A DNA stretch of 64,000 nucleotides from positions 1-64,000 of the forward strand of contig JAKSDK010001506.1 of the NCBI GenBank assembly GCA_022360095.1. The letters run 5' to 3'. Under the pieces are notes generated by a model that saw only the letters and a program-made list of their open reading frames with translations, ran no database searches and was not told the DNA's origin. The stretch is from Phycisphaerales bacterium (GTDB taxonomy: Bacteria > Planctomycetota > Phycisphaerae > UBA1845 > UTPLA1). The translations under genes were made by a program, and so were the position numbers. Positions 42,571 through 51,479 of the stretch are shown piece by piece (within the stretch, counting starts at the first letter, position 1; each line of letters opens with the position of its first letter).

Positions 42571-43245
42571 CTACAGCAATGCCGTCAAACCGTGAAGATC
42601 TTCAATTTCGTGATCCGGTTCGTGCGTGCCGATGTCGTGAATTCGATGTGCCCGGTTCAGCCAAACGTTACGAAGCCCTGCGACGATGGCCCCGCCGATG
42701 TCGCTGTGAAGTGAGTCGCCGACGTGCATAACCCGTTCTCGACGCCAGCCGGTTTGTGTCAGAGCCGTCTCGAAGATCCCACGGTCCGGTTTGTACGACT
42801 TCGCCGACTCTGACGTCACCAGGTGATCGACCTTAATGCCGTGCTTGGCCAGGACATCCTCGGCGTCGAGCTGATCGGCGTTTGACACGATACAGACGGG
42901 ATAACGACAATCATCGAGAAACGGTTTCGCATCCTCGTGCAACGGCGGATTGCGCCAATACTGTTGAAGCTTGATGCAATAGGGATGCGGATCGATTTCA
43001 GCGCCGAGACTGGTCATCGTTTCGCGCAGCGTTTTCAACTCAACCTCGAACAGGTTCATAAAGTCGTCGCCGTTGCAGAAGTCCAGAAAATTAAAGAATC
43101 GCTCACCCCAGGTGACACTGAGTTCGTAAGGGGAAATCGAGACTGCCGAATCCCGAACAATGTCCGTGCAGACCCCCTCGATGGCGTCCCGATCGCCCGT
43201 CGTCAGCGTGCCGTACAAATCCAGAAACAACCCGTCAAGCTCCAT
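42571..43245 (-). CDS. HAD-superfamily hydrolase
   Basis: From ATG 43245 (GGGAG upstream) the protein has 224 residues; the frame from 43287 would overlap mnmE. Motif I is GLFLDLYGTLTTGD (nucleophile Asp), motif II is CIVSNADQ, the conserved Lys lies in SAKSYKPDRGIFE (motif III), and motif IV is VMHVGDSLHSDIGGAIVAGLRNVWLNR. The helical cap is of C1 type. The Tyr after the first Asp (DLYGT) in place of the second Asp is seen in several phosphatases and in dehalogenases. A small-molecule phosphatase is likely; the substrate is unknown. It lies 26 bases after mnmE. Confidence 0.88.
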   Translation of the reverse strand: MELDGLFLDLYGTLTTGDRDAIEGVCTDIVRDSAVSISPYELSVTWGERFFNFLDFCNGDDFMNLFEVELKTLRETMTSLGAEIDPHPYCIKLQQYWRNPPLHEDAKPFLDDCRYPVCIVSNADQLDAEDVLAKHGIKVDHLVTSESAKSYKPDRGIFETALTQTGWRRERVMHVGDSLHSDIGGAIVAGLRNVWLNRAHRIHDIGTHEPDHEIEDLHGLTALL

Positions 43246-43271
43246 TGATTTTCTCCCACGCTCAAGCCCAC

Positions 43272-44693
43272 TTATTTCCCGACGCAAAACCGCGAAAAAA
43301 TCCGCCCGAGCAAATCTTCCGTCTGGTCTTTTCCGACCAACGTCGCCAGTTCGTCCGCCGCAACGCGCAGTTCCGCGGCAACCAGGTCGCCGTCCGCCAA
43401 ACTGTCTTCGTTATTAGCTGCAAGGTCAATGGCTCGCTGCAAAGCATCGATCGCTTTCTGTAGCGCCCTTCGATGCTCGGCCATCAATGCAATCGTCGCA
43501 TCGCCCGCGTGAACATTCCGATCGTGAAGTCGCTGCTCGATGGTCCTCTTAAGTTGCTCACAACCCTCCTGCGTCACCGCACTGGTCAGACAGACGGAAT
43601 CGCCTGTTTTTGCGGAAAGCTGACTCGCAAGCGCTGTATGCTGATCTTGCGCCACGCGATCGATCTTGTTTCCCACCACAATCACGGGGACGTTTTCGCG
43701 GACAACCTTGTCAATACCCTCTGTCGGACCTTCCATCGTCACGTCAATGACCTGCAGGATGAGGTCGGCATTCGTGATCGCTCGCCGCGCCGCCTCCTGC
43801 GCCTTGGCGTCTACCTCATGGATCACCTTTTCCAGGCCGGCCATGTCGATGAGCAAACATTCCGCTTCATCGAGGCGCAACGGGGCCGACAAGAGATCGC
43901 GTGTCGTACCCGCGATCGGCGCGCAGATGGCCCGGTCCAATCCCGTCAACCGATTCAACAAGCTTGATTTCCCCGCATTGGGGGCCCCGACGAGCAACAC
44001 GTGCGGGAGTTGCGCCCAGCGCTCCGCTCGCAGACCCGCGGCCGTCGTGTCACGCAACGCATCATAGACTTCCGTGAGACGCTGACGAAGCTCGACCGGC
44101 GAAATGAATTCAATCGGCTCATCGGCAAAATCCAGCGCGCCTTCCACCAAAGACAACAAATCCGCCAAAGTCTCTCTGGCTCGATTCGCAGTCTCGGACA
44201 ATGCACCGTGCAACAGTCGCTCGGCGGCTTGGAGTTGCAGGTCCGATCTTGCCGCAATCATCCCGGCAATGCCGTGAACTTGTGACAGATCAAGCGCACC
44301 CGCCAGAAATGCCCGTGCAGTGAATTCACCGGGTTCAGCCCGTCTGGCCCCGGCCGCCAAACAGGATTCCACAACCCTTCCGAGCAACCCGGGCGCCCCG
44401 AGCAGATGAAGCTCCACAACATCCTGTCGCGTATAGCTCCTCGGGCCGCGGAACAGATAGGCCGCCGCCGGGAAATCCCGGGTCCCCATCTTGACCGCAC
44501 CCTGGACATAACGAGGGAACCCGCTAATGGAGATTTCATCGTGTTCGGCGTCAGGAGAAGCATCCGTCGGGGCTTCTTCCGAAAAAAGACGTTCATATAT
44601 TTCAAATGAGCGAGGTCCCGTCAGACGAACAATCCCCCGCACGGCCGCCCCGGGAGGTGAACTCACCGCAACAATCGTATCCTCAACATTCAT
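43272..44693 (-). CDS. mnmE: tRNA uridine-5-carboxymethylaminomethyl(34) synthesis GTPase MnmE
   Basis: The 473-residue protein is full length. The N-terminal formyl-THF-binding domain starts TIVAVSSPPGAAVRGIVRLTG and contains PRSYTRQDVVELHLLG and PGEFTARAFLAG. The G domain has GAPNAGKSSLLNRL (G1, about 234), AGTTRDLL (G2), DMAG (G3) and NKID (G4). The last residues are FCVGK, the MnmE C-terminal motif with the cysteine. With MnmG it installs the cmnm5 group at U34 of certain tRNAs in the cytoplasm. It is in a minus-strand operon after rsmA and a thioesterase gene, 12 bases from the latter. Confidence 0.97.
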   Translation of the reverse strand: MNVEDTIVAVSSPPGAAVRGIVRLTGPRSFEIYERLFSEEAPTDASPDAEHDEISISGFPRYVQGAVKMGTRDFPAAAYLFRGPRSYTRQDVVELHLLGAPGLLGRVVESCLAAGARRAEPGEFTARAFLAGALDLSQVHGIAGMIAARSDLQLQAAERLLHGALSETANRARETLADLLSLVEGALDFADEPIEFISPVELRQRLTEVYDALRDTTAAGLRAERWAQLPHVLLVGAPNAGKSSLLNRLTGLDRAICAPIAGTTRDLLSAPLRLDEAECLLIDMAGLEKVIHEVDAKAQEAARRAITNADLILQVIDVTMEGPTEGIDKVVRENVPVIVVGNKIDRVAQDQHTALASQLSAKTGDSVCLTSAVTQEGCEQLKRTIEQRLHDRNVHAGDATIALMAEHRRALQKAIDALQRAIDLAANNEDSLADGDLVAAELRVAADELATLVGKDQTEDLLGRIFSRFCVGK

Positions 44694-44705
44694 GAAACGG
44701 ACCGG

Positions 44706-45170
44706 TCAGGACAGGCTCGGCTCCACGCTTTCCTCGGCCTTTTTCCAACGCGCCTCGGCCGTGGCGGACCTGGGCCTCAAAGCAGGCAGACCATGGGAAA
44801 TCGCTTTACCGTTCTCGTCGACGGTGCAAAACAAAAACGTGCCGGTCGCCACCGCCTTCTGATCGTCCTTGGGCTGCAGCCTCCTGGCATCCACCCGAAC
44901 GCCAATCGTGGACTCGCCGATGTAATCGACCCGTCCCGTCAATTGAACGATCTCTCCAAGATAGGCGGGACTTCGCATTGAAAGGCTGCGGATCGACATA
45001 AATACGATCGGCCGCGGATGGTTGAAGCAATTCTCGGCGGCAATGTAGGCCATCTGCACGCACCACTCCACACAACGTCCTGCATACAAGGTCTGGTGGT
45101 GATTGAGGTCCTCCCCTTTGATCAGGTGTGTGGTTGTAATTACACGGTCGTTGGAATCGTCGGATGGCAT
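44706..45170 (-). CDS. Hotdog-fold acyl-CoA thioesterase
   Basis: The 154-residue protein has the core motif GEDLNHHQTLYAGRCVEW, followed by QMAYIAAENCF, and a beta-sheet with VFMSIRSLSMRSPAYLGEIVQL. This fits the YciA/BACH-like acyl-CoA thioesterases, of the subgroup with AGRxxEW rather than the GG..MD pattern. It probably hydrolyses acyl-CoAs in the cytoplasm; chain-length preference is unknown. ATG 45170 has AGGGGCGG upstream and is preferred to the TTG at 45173. Confidence 0.82.
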   Translation of the reverse strand: MPSDDSNDRVITTTHLIKGEDLNHHQTLYAGRCVEWCVQMAYIAAENCFNHPRPIVFMSIRSLSMRSPAYLGEIVQLTGRVDYIGESTIGVRVDARRLQPKDDQKAVATGTFLFCTVDENGKAISHGLPALRPRSATAEARWKKAEESVEPSLS

Positions 45171-45251
45171 CAACCGCCCCTACTTTGTAAGTACGCCTCA
45201 TGGACCGTCGCCGGTCAAAACGCCGAATTATATCGCCGAGCACCCCCATCG

Positions 45252-46157
45252 TCAGCCATTGGACTTGAACAAGGATATCCATTGCGCCACCGTCACGCGC
45301 TCCGGCCGAACGTTCGGTGGAATCCCCAGATCGGCCATCGCCGGGACAAGCCGCTCATCGGCCTTCAACATCCTGACGAGATGGGCCATGGTCTTGCGAC
45401 GATGGAGAAAAAAAGACCGAACAAACCGTGCGAAGCCCGGTGCGTCTGTAATATCGACGAGGTCTTGTGATTTTACGTCAAGCCGCACCATCGCCGACGA
45501 CACCTTGGGGGCTGGCCAGAACGCTTTCGCCGGCACCTTCGCGATCCTTTGCCCTTCCGCCAACAACTGGCTGATGATGCTGACCGGACCATAATCCGGC
45601 GCGTCCGAATCGGCGAGAAATCGATCAGCCACCTCCGCCTGAACGGTAAAGCAAAACCGTGCGAACGGAAGGTTGCCAAGCAGCAGATTCAAGATCAGGG
45701 ACGTGGCGATGTCATAGGGGAGATTCGCCACGAGTTTGAGTGCCCCACCGACGCGCTGACAGTCCTCAGTCACCGCGGATTCGATCTCCGCTGCGACGCT
45801 CGATTTGTTCGTCAGCGCATCCGTCGCCAGCCAGCGGACATTTCCGTAAGATGAAAGCTGTTCTCGGGCGATTCGAATCATCGCGTCGTCAACCTCCACG
45901 GTGACGACACAACCCGCGCGTTCGGCAAGCAAGCCGGTCAGGCTGCCGGTCCCGCAACCCACTTCCAGCACGCAATCGGAGGGCCCCAATTCCGCCGCGT
46001 CGACAAGCTTCTCCATCAGATTACGATCGATCAGGAAGCATTGACCAAATCGTTTCCTGGGCGACAGCCCGGCCGAATCGAGCAAGGACCGTATCCTCGT
46101 CTTCGTATGAAATACCGATGTTTCGAACGTGTCCCGCAAAACCGCCTCCAAACCCAC
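45252..46157 (-). CDS. rsmA: 16S rRNA (adenine(1518)-N6/adenine(1519)-N6)-dimethyltransferase RsmA
   Basis: The 301-residue protein contains RKRFGQCFLIDRNL (N-terminal signature), VLEVGCGTGSLTGLLAERA (SAM motif I), VVTVEVDDAMI (motif II), KLVANLPYDIATSLIL (motif IV, NLPY) and WPAPKVSSAMVRL. It dimethylates two adjacent adenines in helix 45 of 16S rRNA. The start I can see is GTG 46157; no better start precedes the conserved region. A TATAAT lies only about 7-12 bases before this GTG, so either the message is leaderless or translation begins further in. Confidence 0.95.
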   Translation of the reverse strand: MGLEAVLRDTFETSVFHTKTRIRSLLDSAGLSPRKRFGQCFLIDRNLMEKLVDAAELGPSDCVLEVGCGTGSLTGLLAERAGCVVTVEVDDAMIRIAREQLSSYGNVRWLATDALTNKSSVAAEIESAVTEDCQRVGGALKLVANLPYDIATSLILNLLLGNLPFARFCFTVQAEVADRFLADSDAPDYGPVSIISQLLAEGQRIAKVPAKAFWPAPKVSSAMVRLDVKSQDLVDITDAPGFARFVRSFFLHRRKTMAHLVRMLKADERLVPAMADLGIPPNVRPERVTVAQWISLFKSNG

Positions 46158-46236
46158 ATCCCAATTATAATGGCAACGGTCGGCTCCTGTGCCATGATTT
46201 ATTAGGTTAAGATAGCCCGACTAGAAGGAGTCCGGT

Positions 46237-46710
46237 ATGAAATCCAACGAAGTGCTTCGAGATGCGGCCGAAACGGTGGGGGTCAAGGTCCTGGCTGGTG
46301 AACTGCGCCTCAGCCCGGCCCTGATCTACAAGTGGTGCCAAGAGGCCGACCCCACTGATCCCGACACCAGCGGCACGCGAAATCCGCTCGACAGACTGCG
46401 AGAGATCATCAAGATCACCGGTCACACGCCCGTGGTAAGCTGGCTCTGTCACGAAGCGAACGGCTTCTTCGTCCACAACCCGGAAGCTGATTGCAAGGAC
46501 ATCGACGGAGACCTCCTGCAATCCACTCAATATCTCGTCATGGCATTCAGCCGGTTGCTCAAAGAGGTGAGCGAATCGGTCGCCGACGACGGCGCCATCG
46601 AGCCGGACGAGGCCGATCGCATCCGAATCGGCTGGGAACGGCTCAAAACCACGGCCGAAACCTTTGTCGTGGCCTGTGAACGTGGCGTCTACCGCAAACA
46701 GAGGTCATAA
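46237..46710 (+). CDS. Small helix-turn-helix protein (phage CII-like)
   Basis: The 157-residue protein opens with EVLRDAAETVGVKVLAGELRLSPALIYKWCQE, a helix-turn-helix with the L..SPALIYKWC recognition segment, and continues with a mixed helical region. It resembles CII/CP76-like regulators found in many non-phage genomes, so this alone does not indicate a prophage. A good ribosome site (AGAAGGAG) lies six bases before the ATG. It is divergent from rsmA with 79 bases between. Targets unknown. Confidence 0.65.
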   Translation: MKSNEVLRDAAETVGVKVLAGELRLSPALIYKWCQEADPTDPDTSGTRNPLDRLREIIKITGHTPVVSWLCHEANGFFVHNPEADCKDIDGDLLQSTQYLVMAFSRLLKEVSESVADDGAIEPDEADRIRIGWERLKTTAETFVVACERGVYRKQRS

Positions 46711-46819
46711 TCGGTACATGTGAGTCGGGCATGTCCTCGTTGTGTTATGGAACTTGACCACTCACCTGACAGGTTTCACCCTACGCTCGCCGACATGCGA
46801 GCAATGGAAACTGCGCCAG

Positions 46820-47200
46820 ATGATGAAAGATCCGCCATTTGCTCTCCTCCCCGCTCGGAACCGATCCTTCCTGTACTTCACGATGGCCGGCGCGTTGCTC
46901 CTCGGAACGGCATGCAGCCAGGACACGACAAAGACCAGACAATCCAACCGAGTGGTCTTCTCATCCAAAGAATTTGACCGCGGCCGCCAGGACGGACGAC
47001 GAGACGCCAAAGCTTCATGGTTCGAGGAAAGCGGCGCATGGACGTGGCTCTGGATGATAGGAGAGGATTATGGTAAAGGATACGAGCAAGGCTGGACCGA
47101 AGGGCGTGCGGAAGTGAGGTCCAAGAAGCAACAGGAAGAGAATAGCGAATACCGGCAACCACCGGCAAAAGCACCAACCGAGGAATCATGGAACCCCTAA
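46820..47200 (+). CDS. Small putative lipoprotein
   Basis: The 126-residue product has a hydrophobic segment ending FTMAGALLLGTACSQD, a plausible lipobox with Cys about 32. A short charged domain follows with two similar blocks, EFDRGRQDGRRDA and YGKGYEQGWTEGRAE, that resemble glycine-zipper-like helices. I do not recognise the family. The start is uncertain: ATG 46820 has only a weak GGAAA upstream, and a GTG at 46742 would add an unlikely leader. The 3' end overlaps the STAS gene by 13 bases. Confidence 0.5.
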   Translation: MMKDPPFALLPARNRSFLYFTMAGALLLGTACSQDTTKTRQSNRVVFSSKEFDRGRQDGRRDAKASWFEESGAWTWLWMIGEDYGKGYEQGWTEGRAEVRSKKQQEENSEYRQPPAKAPTEESWNP

Positions 47201-47526
47201 AGATCGAATTTGAAGAGCGCGATCGCGTCTCTATCCTGAAGCTGGATGGATACCTCCAAGGCAACGACGAACTATCCGAGAAAATCGACGGCCTCCTGGA
47301 AAAGGAAAACTGTCGTATCGTCCTCGAACTGTCTCAAGTCCACTTGATCAACTCGGCCGGACTGGGCGAGTTGGTTCGCCTCGCCGCCCAGGCAAACTCT
47401 CAGGGTGGGCGCCTTGTTTTTGCCAATCCCACGCCTTTTGTCGAAGGCGTTCTGAAAACCACCAGACTCGATCGATTCTTTGAAGTCCACGAGACTCTCG
47501 AGACCGCGCTGCGGACGCTTGCCTGA
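47188..47526 (+). CDS. STAS-domain anti-anti-sigma factor
   Basis: The 112-residue protein is a single STAS domain: VSILKLDGYLQGNDELSEKID, RIVLELSQVHLINSAGLGELV and GGRLVFANPTPFVEGVLKTTRLDRFFEVHETLETAL. The phosphorylatable Ser of SpoIIAA/RsbV proteins is present in INSAGLGEL. It would act by partner switching with an RsbW-type kinase, which is not in the window. GAGG lies five bases before ATG 47188, and the gene overlaps the upstream lipoprotein gene. Confidence 0.88.
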   Translation: MEPLKIEFEERDRVSILKLDGYLQGNDELSEKIDGLLEKENCRIVLELSQVHLINSAGLGELVRLAAQANSQGGRLVFANPTPFVEGVLKTTRLDRFFEVHETLETALRTLA

Positions 47527-47534
47527 TCGCACGC

Positions 47535-49427
47535 TTACGGTTTGTCGTCCCGCGAAACTTCCGGATGTGCATTTTTCGCCAAGATCACGGTTCGGGCACG
47601 CTGTGATCTCAAGTCATTGAGCGCATCCCGCACTCCGCCGAAATCACTCGATGAGACATCCCTGTCACCGATCTCAATACTCCGAAGAATCGTGATCCGC
47701 TCATTTTCGAGGTTGACGCTCTGTCGAGCGGAACGCTGATTTCGCAGCATATGCTCGATCGACATCGGCCGACCCGAGACGGACCAACCTTTCGGAAACT
47801 CCAGCGTCATCTTCAAATCCTGACGAAACGGTCCGGCAAGACGAAGCGGAGTCTTGCGCAAACTGCGGCCAAACGGAAACGAAATCTGTTTGGTCCAGGG
47901 CCCATCCTTTGGAAATTCGAAAAAAATGTGGTCATCCGTTTCCGTCAGCGACTTCCGCGAACCGGCCGTTGCGGATACGGCGAAGACGTCGTCCGACAAC
48001 GTGGTGACCGTAAAAGTCTTCAATTCGGCATCGGGGAGCGTTCGGCTTACGAGGTCACGCACCGCCTTCTTTTTCTGCGCCTCACTGCGAAGGCTGGTTC
48101 CCGGTACGAACAAACCGGAGGCCCGAATGTTAAGATCGGCCGACCAGTCCGCATGTTCACTAAATTCGACGCGAGCATTCACGGACAAACGACTATCGGC
48201 AGGCGACCGAAATCGTCCCGGCGATGCGAGGGTCTCATCGTCCGCGAACTCGGCATCATAGCGCTTCCAGCCTCCCCAACGACCCGGATCACGAATACGG
48301 CCCTGCGTAACGTGCCAATACGTCGTGCCCGCCTCGTCTCTGACCTTGACCCCATACTCGGTGACGGCCGAATCGATCCAACCGGCGGCCGCGTCGCGCA
48401 CAGCGAAGAACGGTTCCGCATCCAGACCCGCCGCGCGAAAGAGCGAAAGCAGGAGCGCTGCAGCTTCCGGCGCACTTGCATAATGTGACGCCAACACTTT
48501 GTCAGCAGCGCGCAATCGGTCACCGCTCAACGCCGGATGAACTCGCACGATGGTCAATCGTTTCCGAAGTTTATCTCGTATCGCATCGGCGCGATCCAGG
48601 ACGTCCGTCGCTTCCTCCGCCCACTCCTCCACCGTCGACTTGAAGGCCGACACAGGCTTGGCGGCCGCGATCAATCCATTCAAGACGCCACGTGCCCAGC
48701 TCCGTTCGTCCGGACAATCGGAATACCAAACATGCCGCGCGCCTTCACGCCAAGGCAGAGCCTGTGGTTCGCTCGGAATGGCGTCGAGATTCTCGAACTC
48801 TCGAACCGGCTTTCCGTCGGGGAAATGAATCCGTCGCACGAGGGTCGGATAGTCGCCCTCCAGCCTGCACTCGATTTCCAGGAATCGGTGCATCCCCGGT
48901 TTGGTCGTTCGTTCGTAGACCATTTCAAGAATCGTACCGGGCTCGATCGCGCTGAACGAGATCACTTTCGTTCGAATCGGTGAAAACGCAGGCCAACCGG
49001 CCGAATTCCGCGGTGAGACTTCGTTCATTCCGTATTCCGGCACTTCCACGACACGACCGTCTGAACAAAGCGTTTGAGCTTTCAGCACCTTGACGGTCTG
49101 ATAGCCCTGATGATAAGCAATGCGGACATCGCCAAACGCCCGAATGGCGCGATTGTTCTGAATCAGCGTGCGTTTGACTTCCCGATAGAGGATGCTGCCG
49201 TCGGTTGATTTCTTCCAAACCTGCTCCCAATTCAGGATGATCGCATCGGCACTCTGATATTTCTTCGGAATCTCAGGACGCGCCGAGTCAGACGCCGCGA
49301 GCACCGACACACCATGGAAACATCCGAGGCTTGCCAAAAGCACGACAAAGCCCCGGTTCGCCCCGGCCGGGCGCCTGCAACGCATCGACACGCCCGATTC
49401 CTGAATCCGCCCGCTACCGCCGTACAC
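47535..49427 (-). CDS. DUF3857 protein with a degenerate transglutaminase domain
   Basis: The 630-residue protein has a signal peptide (FVVLLASLGCFHGVSVLA) and a DUF3857 domain (ILYREVKRTLIQNNRAIRAFGDVRI...PGTILEMVYE), then a transglutaminase-like helical block. In that block the catalytic positions are lost: YASAPEAAALL stands where the neighbouring paralogue has GGVCKDKAGML, and the His and Asp motifs are also replaced. The C-terminal beta region is shared with the neighbour. Probably an exported, non-catalytic paralogue. The GTG start at 49427 has a strong GGGGGGAA site and overlaps the upstream gene by 14 bases; ATG 49385 is possible. Confidence 0.8.
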   Translation of the reverse strand: MYGGSGRIQESGVSMRCRRPAGANRGFVVLLASLGCFHGVSVLAASDSARPEIPKKYQSADAIILNWEQVWKKSTDGSILYREVKRTLIQNNRAIRAFGDVRIAYHQGYQTVKVLKAQTLCSDGRVVEVPEYGMNEVSPRNSAGWPAFSPIRTKVISFSAIEPGTILEMVYERTTKPGMHRFLEIECRLEGDYPTLVRRIHFPDGKPVREFENLDAIPSEPQALPWREGARHVWYSDCPDERSWARGVLNGLIAAAKPVSAFKSTVEEWAEEATDVLDRADAIRDKLRKRLTIVRVHPALSGDRLRAADKVLASHYASAPEAAALLLSLFRAAGLDAEPFFAVRDAAAGWIDSAVTEYGVKVRDEAGTTYWHVTQGRIRDPGRWGGWKRYDAEFADDETLASPGRFRSPADSRLSVNARVEFSEHADWSADLNIRASGLFVPGTSLRSEAQKKKAVRDLVSRTLPDAELKTFTVTTLSDDVFAVSATAGSRKSLTETDDHIFFEFPKDGPWTKQISFPFGRSLRKTPLRLAGPFRQDLKMTLEFPKGWSVSGRPMSIEHMLRNQRSARQSVNLENERITILRSIEIGDRDVSSSDFGGVRDALNDLRSQRARTVILAKNAHPEVSRDDKP

Positions 49428-51459
49428 GCTGTTCCCCCCTTTCGCAAAGAATCATCTCGCCGCCGAGTTCGATCAACCGATCGATCACCTCTTTGTAATT
49501 CGCATAATCCTCCACAGGGACCTTGTGTTTCTTAAGATCCACCTGACATTCATAATGAACACGTCCCGGCTCTGAGTGGATCTCGAAGTTCATGGACGCT
49601 GCCGGACCATCAATCGAAACCGGATCAGGCAATCGCGTCGCCACGACATCGGCCGGGAGTTTGATCGTTTCTCGACAATCGAAACGCCGCGTCGAGCGAA
49701 TACGAAGAGGATACTTACGGTCGTCGGCTTTGACCGCGACGCTGGCTCGAATGTCAGGCAGCACGATATCCGTCAACGCGCCGCTGAACGACGGCAGCCT
49801 GACCCACATTTTGTTTTCTTCCCCAAGGGCAAAGTCCGTCACGGCGAAATCCAACTCCATCACGGCCGGACGTGAAAAATCAACAGGATCAGTCACGTCA
49901 CTCGATACCAAAACGGCCGTCGGTGAAAGGATTGCAAGACTTTTCTCGATCCGCCCCCAACGATCCTCGGGATGAAGCGCGCCCATCGCGCGCCGAAGGC
50001 TCGTCTCCGGACATCCTAACGTGCTGACCCGAATGCTGCCGTAAAGCTCGCCGGTTTGCAGAAGCGTGCACGTGCTTCGCCAGTTCGCCGCGTTTTCCTC
50101 CGGAGGGCTGTAAGCCGTAAGTTGCTTGCCTTCCTTGCCGTCGGGCGTGCCAAAGACCACAGTCTGTAATTGCTCGGCCGAAGACCACATTTCCCGGCTC
50201 TTGGGCAACCAGGTCGGGTCCAGCATCCGCAACGTCCCGTCGTCTTTACGAACACATGTGACGGCGTGGTTGAACTGGTCCGCCGGCGTCTCTTCGACAC
50301 GTGAGCCCGCCATGGTCATGACGATGTACGATTCGAAGCCGGCTTCCCGCAGCATCGCGACGAGCATGCCGGCTTTGTCCTTGCAGACGCCGCCGCGATC
50401 GTGAAACGTCTGAATGACCGGGTGCGTCGTGTAACCTTCATGAGCCCCGCGCGAAGTCCCGACATACCGAACGTTCTCAGCGACCCAATGATTGAGGGCT
50501 GCGATCTTCTCCTCGTCCGAATCCAGTCCCGTGACGATTTCCTTCACCTTTTTGCGAATCGCCTCATCCGTCTTGAAGCTCGGTTCATTTGCCTCATAGA
50601 ACCAACGGGCCTTGTCGTGCCAATCCTTCAGTGTGGCCAGCACCAGCTTGCACACGACGTCGGAACGGGAAATCATTCTGGACTCGCTCTTGAAGGCAGG
50701 AATGTCTTTCTTCTCGAAATTGTAGACCACGTGGTCCTCATCGAAACGGACGGAACTGGTCAACGCTCCGTTCACGATCTCGTATTGCAACGGTTTGTCC
50801 TTCGGAATCCTGACCGTATAGCGTTTCTTCAGAATCGGCACGCTTTCCTGCCAGCGCACGACGTCATACCAATGCCCTGGCATCGGCGGCTCAAGAGATC
50901 GCCCGCCGCCGCGGCCTGATGCGCCACCGGCAAGGTAGGCCGTGTTGAAGCCGCTCTTGACGTGCGTTGCTTCGACGGAATCTCCGATCTCCAACCCGGG
51001 GATGTTCAAGACAAGCTGTTGCTCTCCCCAAAAGATGATCCCGGCCGGAGACGGCTGTTCAATCGCCTGACGCAGATCAACATCGTCCACCTTGCCGTCG
51101 TTTCGATGAATTCTGACCGCCTTGAGCTTGAGGTCGTTCGTCAACGGATCGTACCGCCAGCGCTGTGTCGATTGACTGCGAATTCCCGCGTCGGTCAGGA
51201 TTTTGATGACGCGTGTGTGCGTGTTTGTGCCCAAACCATTGTCCGCGACGTCGACATCCGTCGTCTCGTGCACAACAACGTAATCAGCACCGTCGTAGTC
51301 ACCGTCCGCCCCCGCAATCATGGCCGCGATATCAACCGATGCATCACTCGGCGAGGCCGGCGAACCCCGGCGCTCCGCCAAGGATGAGCCCGGCGTCAGC
51401 ACGGCAATCCACACACCAAACCCGACCGTCGACCAAAGTTTTCCACGGCGTCTCAACAT
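49414..51459 (-). CDS. DUF3857 and transglutaminase-like exported protein
   Basis: From ATG 51459 (AGGAG six bases upstream) the protein has 681 residues with an N-terminal signal segment (TVGFGVWIAVLTPGSSLA). The DUF3857 domain (DYVVVHETTDVDVADNGL...RIHRNDGK) is followed by a transglutaminase core with the full triad: Cys about 359 in GGVCKDKAG, His about 398 in FNHAVT and Asp in LDPTWLP. Proteins of this build are widespread in Bacteroidetes and Planctomycetes and of unknown function, possibly periplasmic cross-linking or proteolysis. It is co-transcribed with the triad-less paralogue downstream. Confidence 0.87.
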   Translation of the reverse strand: MLRRRGKLWSTVGFGVWIAVLTPGSSLAERRGSPASPSDASVDIAAMIAGADGDYDGADYVVVHETTDVDVADNGLGTNTHTRVIKILTDAGIRSQSTQRWRYDPLTNDLKLKAVRIHRNDGKVDDVDLRQAIEQPSPAGIIFWGEQQLVLNIPGLEIGDSVEATHVKSGFNTAYLAGGASGRGGGRSLEPPMPGHWYDVVRWQESVPILKKRYTVRIPKDKPLQYEIVNGALTSSVRFDEDHVVYNFEKKDIPAFKSESRMISRSDVVCKLVLATLKDWHDKARWFYEANEPSFKTDEAIRKKVKEIVTGLDSDEEKIAALNHWVAENVRYVGTSRGAHEGYTTHPVIQTFHDRGGVCKDKAGMLVAMLREAGFESYIVMTMAGSRVEETPADQFNHAVTCVRKDDGTLRMLDPTWLPKSREMWSSAEQLQTVVFGTPDGKEGKQLTAYSPPEENAANWRSTCTLLQTGELYGSIRVSTLGCPETSLRRAMGALHPEDRWGRIEKSLAILSPTAVLVSSDVTDPVDFSRPAVMELDFAVTDFALGEENKMWVRLPSFSGALTDIVLPDIRASVAVKADDRKYPLRIRSTRRFDCRETIKLPADVVATRLPDPVSIDGPAASMNFEIHSEPGRVHYECQVDLKKHKVPVEDYANYKEVIDRLIELGGEMILCERGEQRVRR

Positions 51460-51479
51460 CATCCTCTCCTGTGCATGGA

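Noticed and set aside
46237..46710. Prophage remnant because of the CII-like HTH
   Set aside because: No integrase, structural or lysis genes and no att-like repeats are nearby; the flanks are housekeeping genes.
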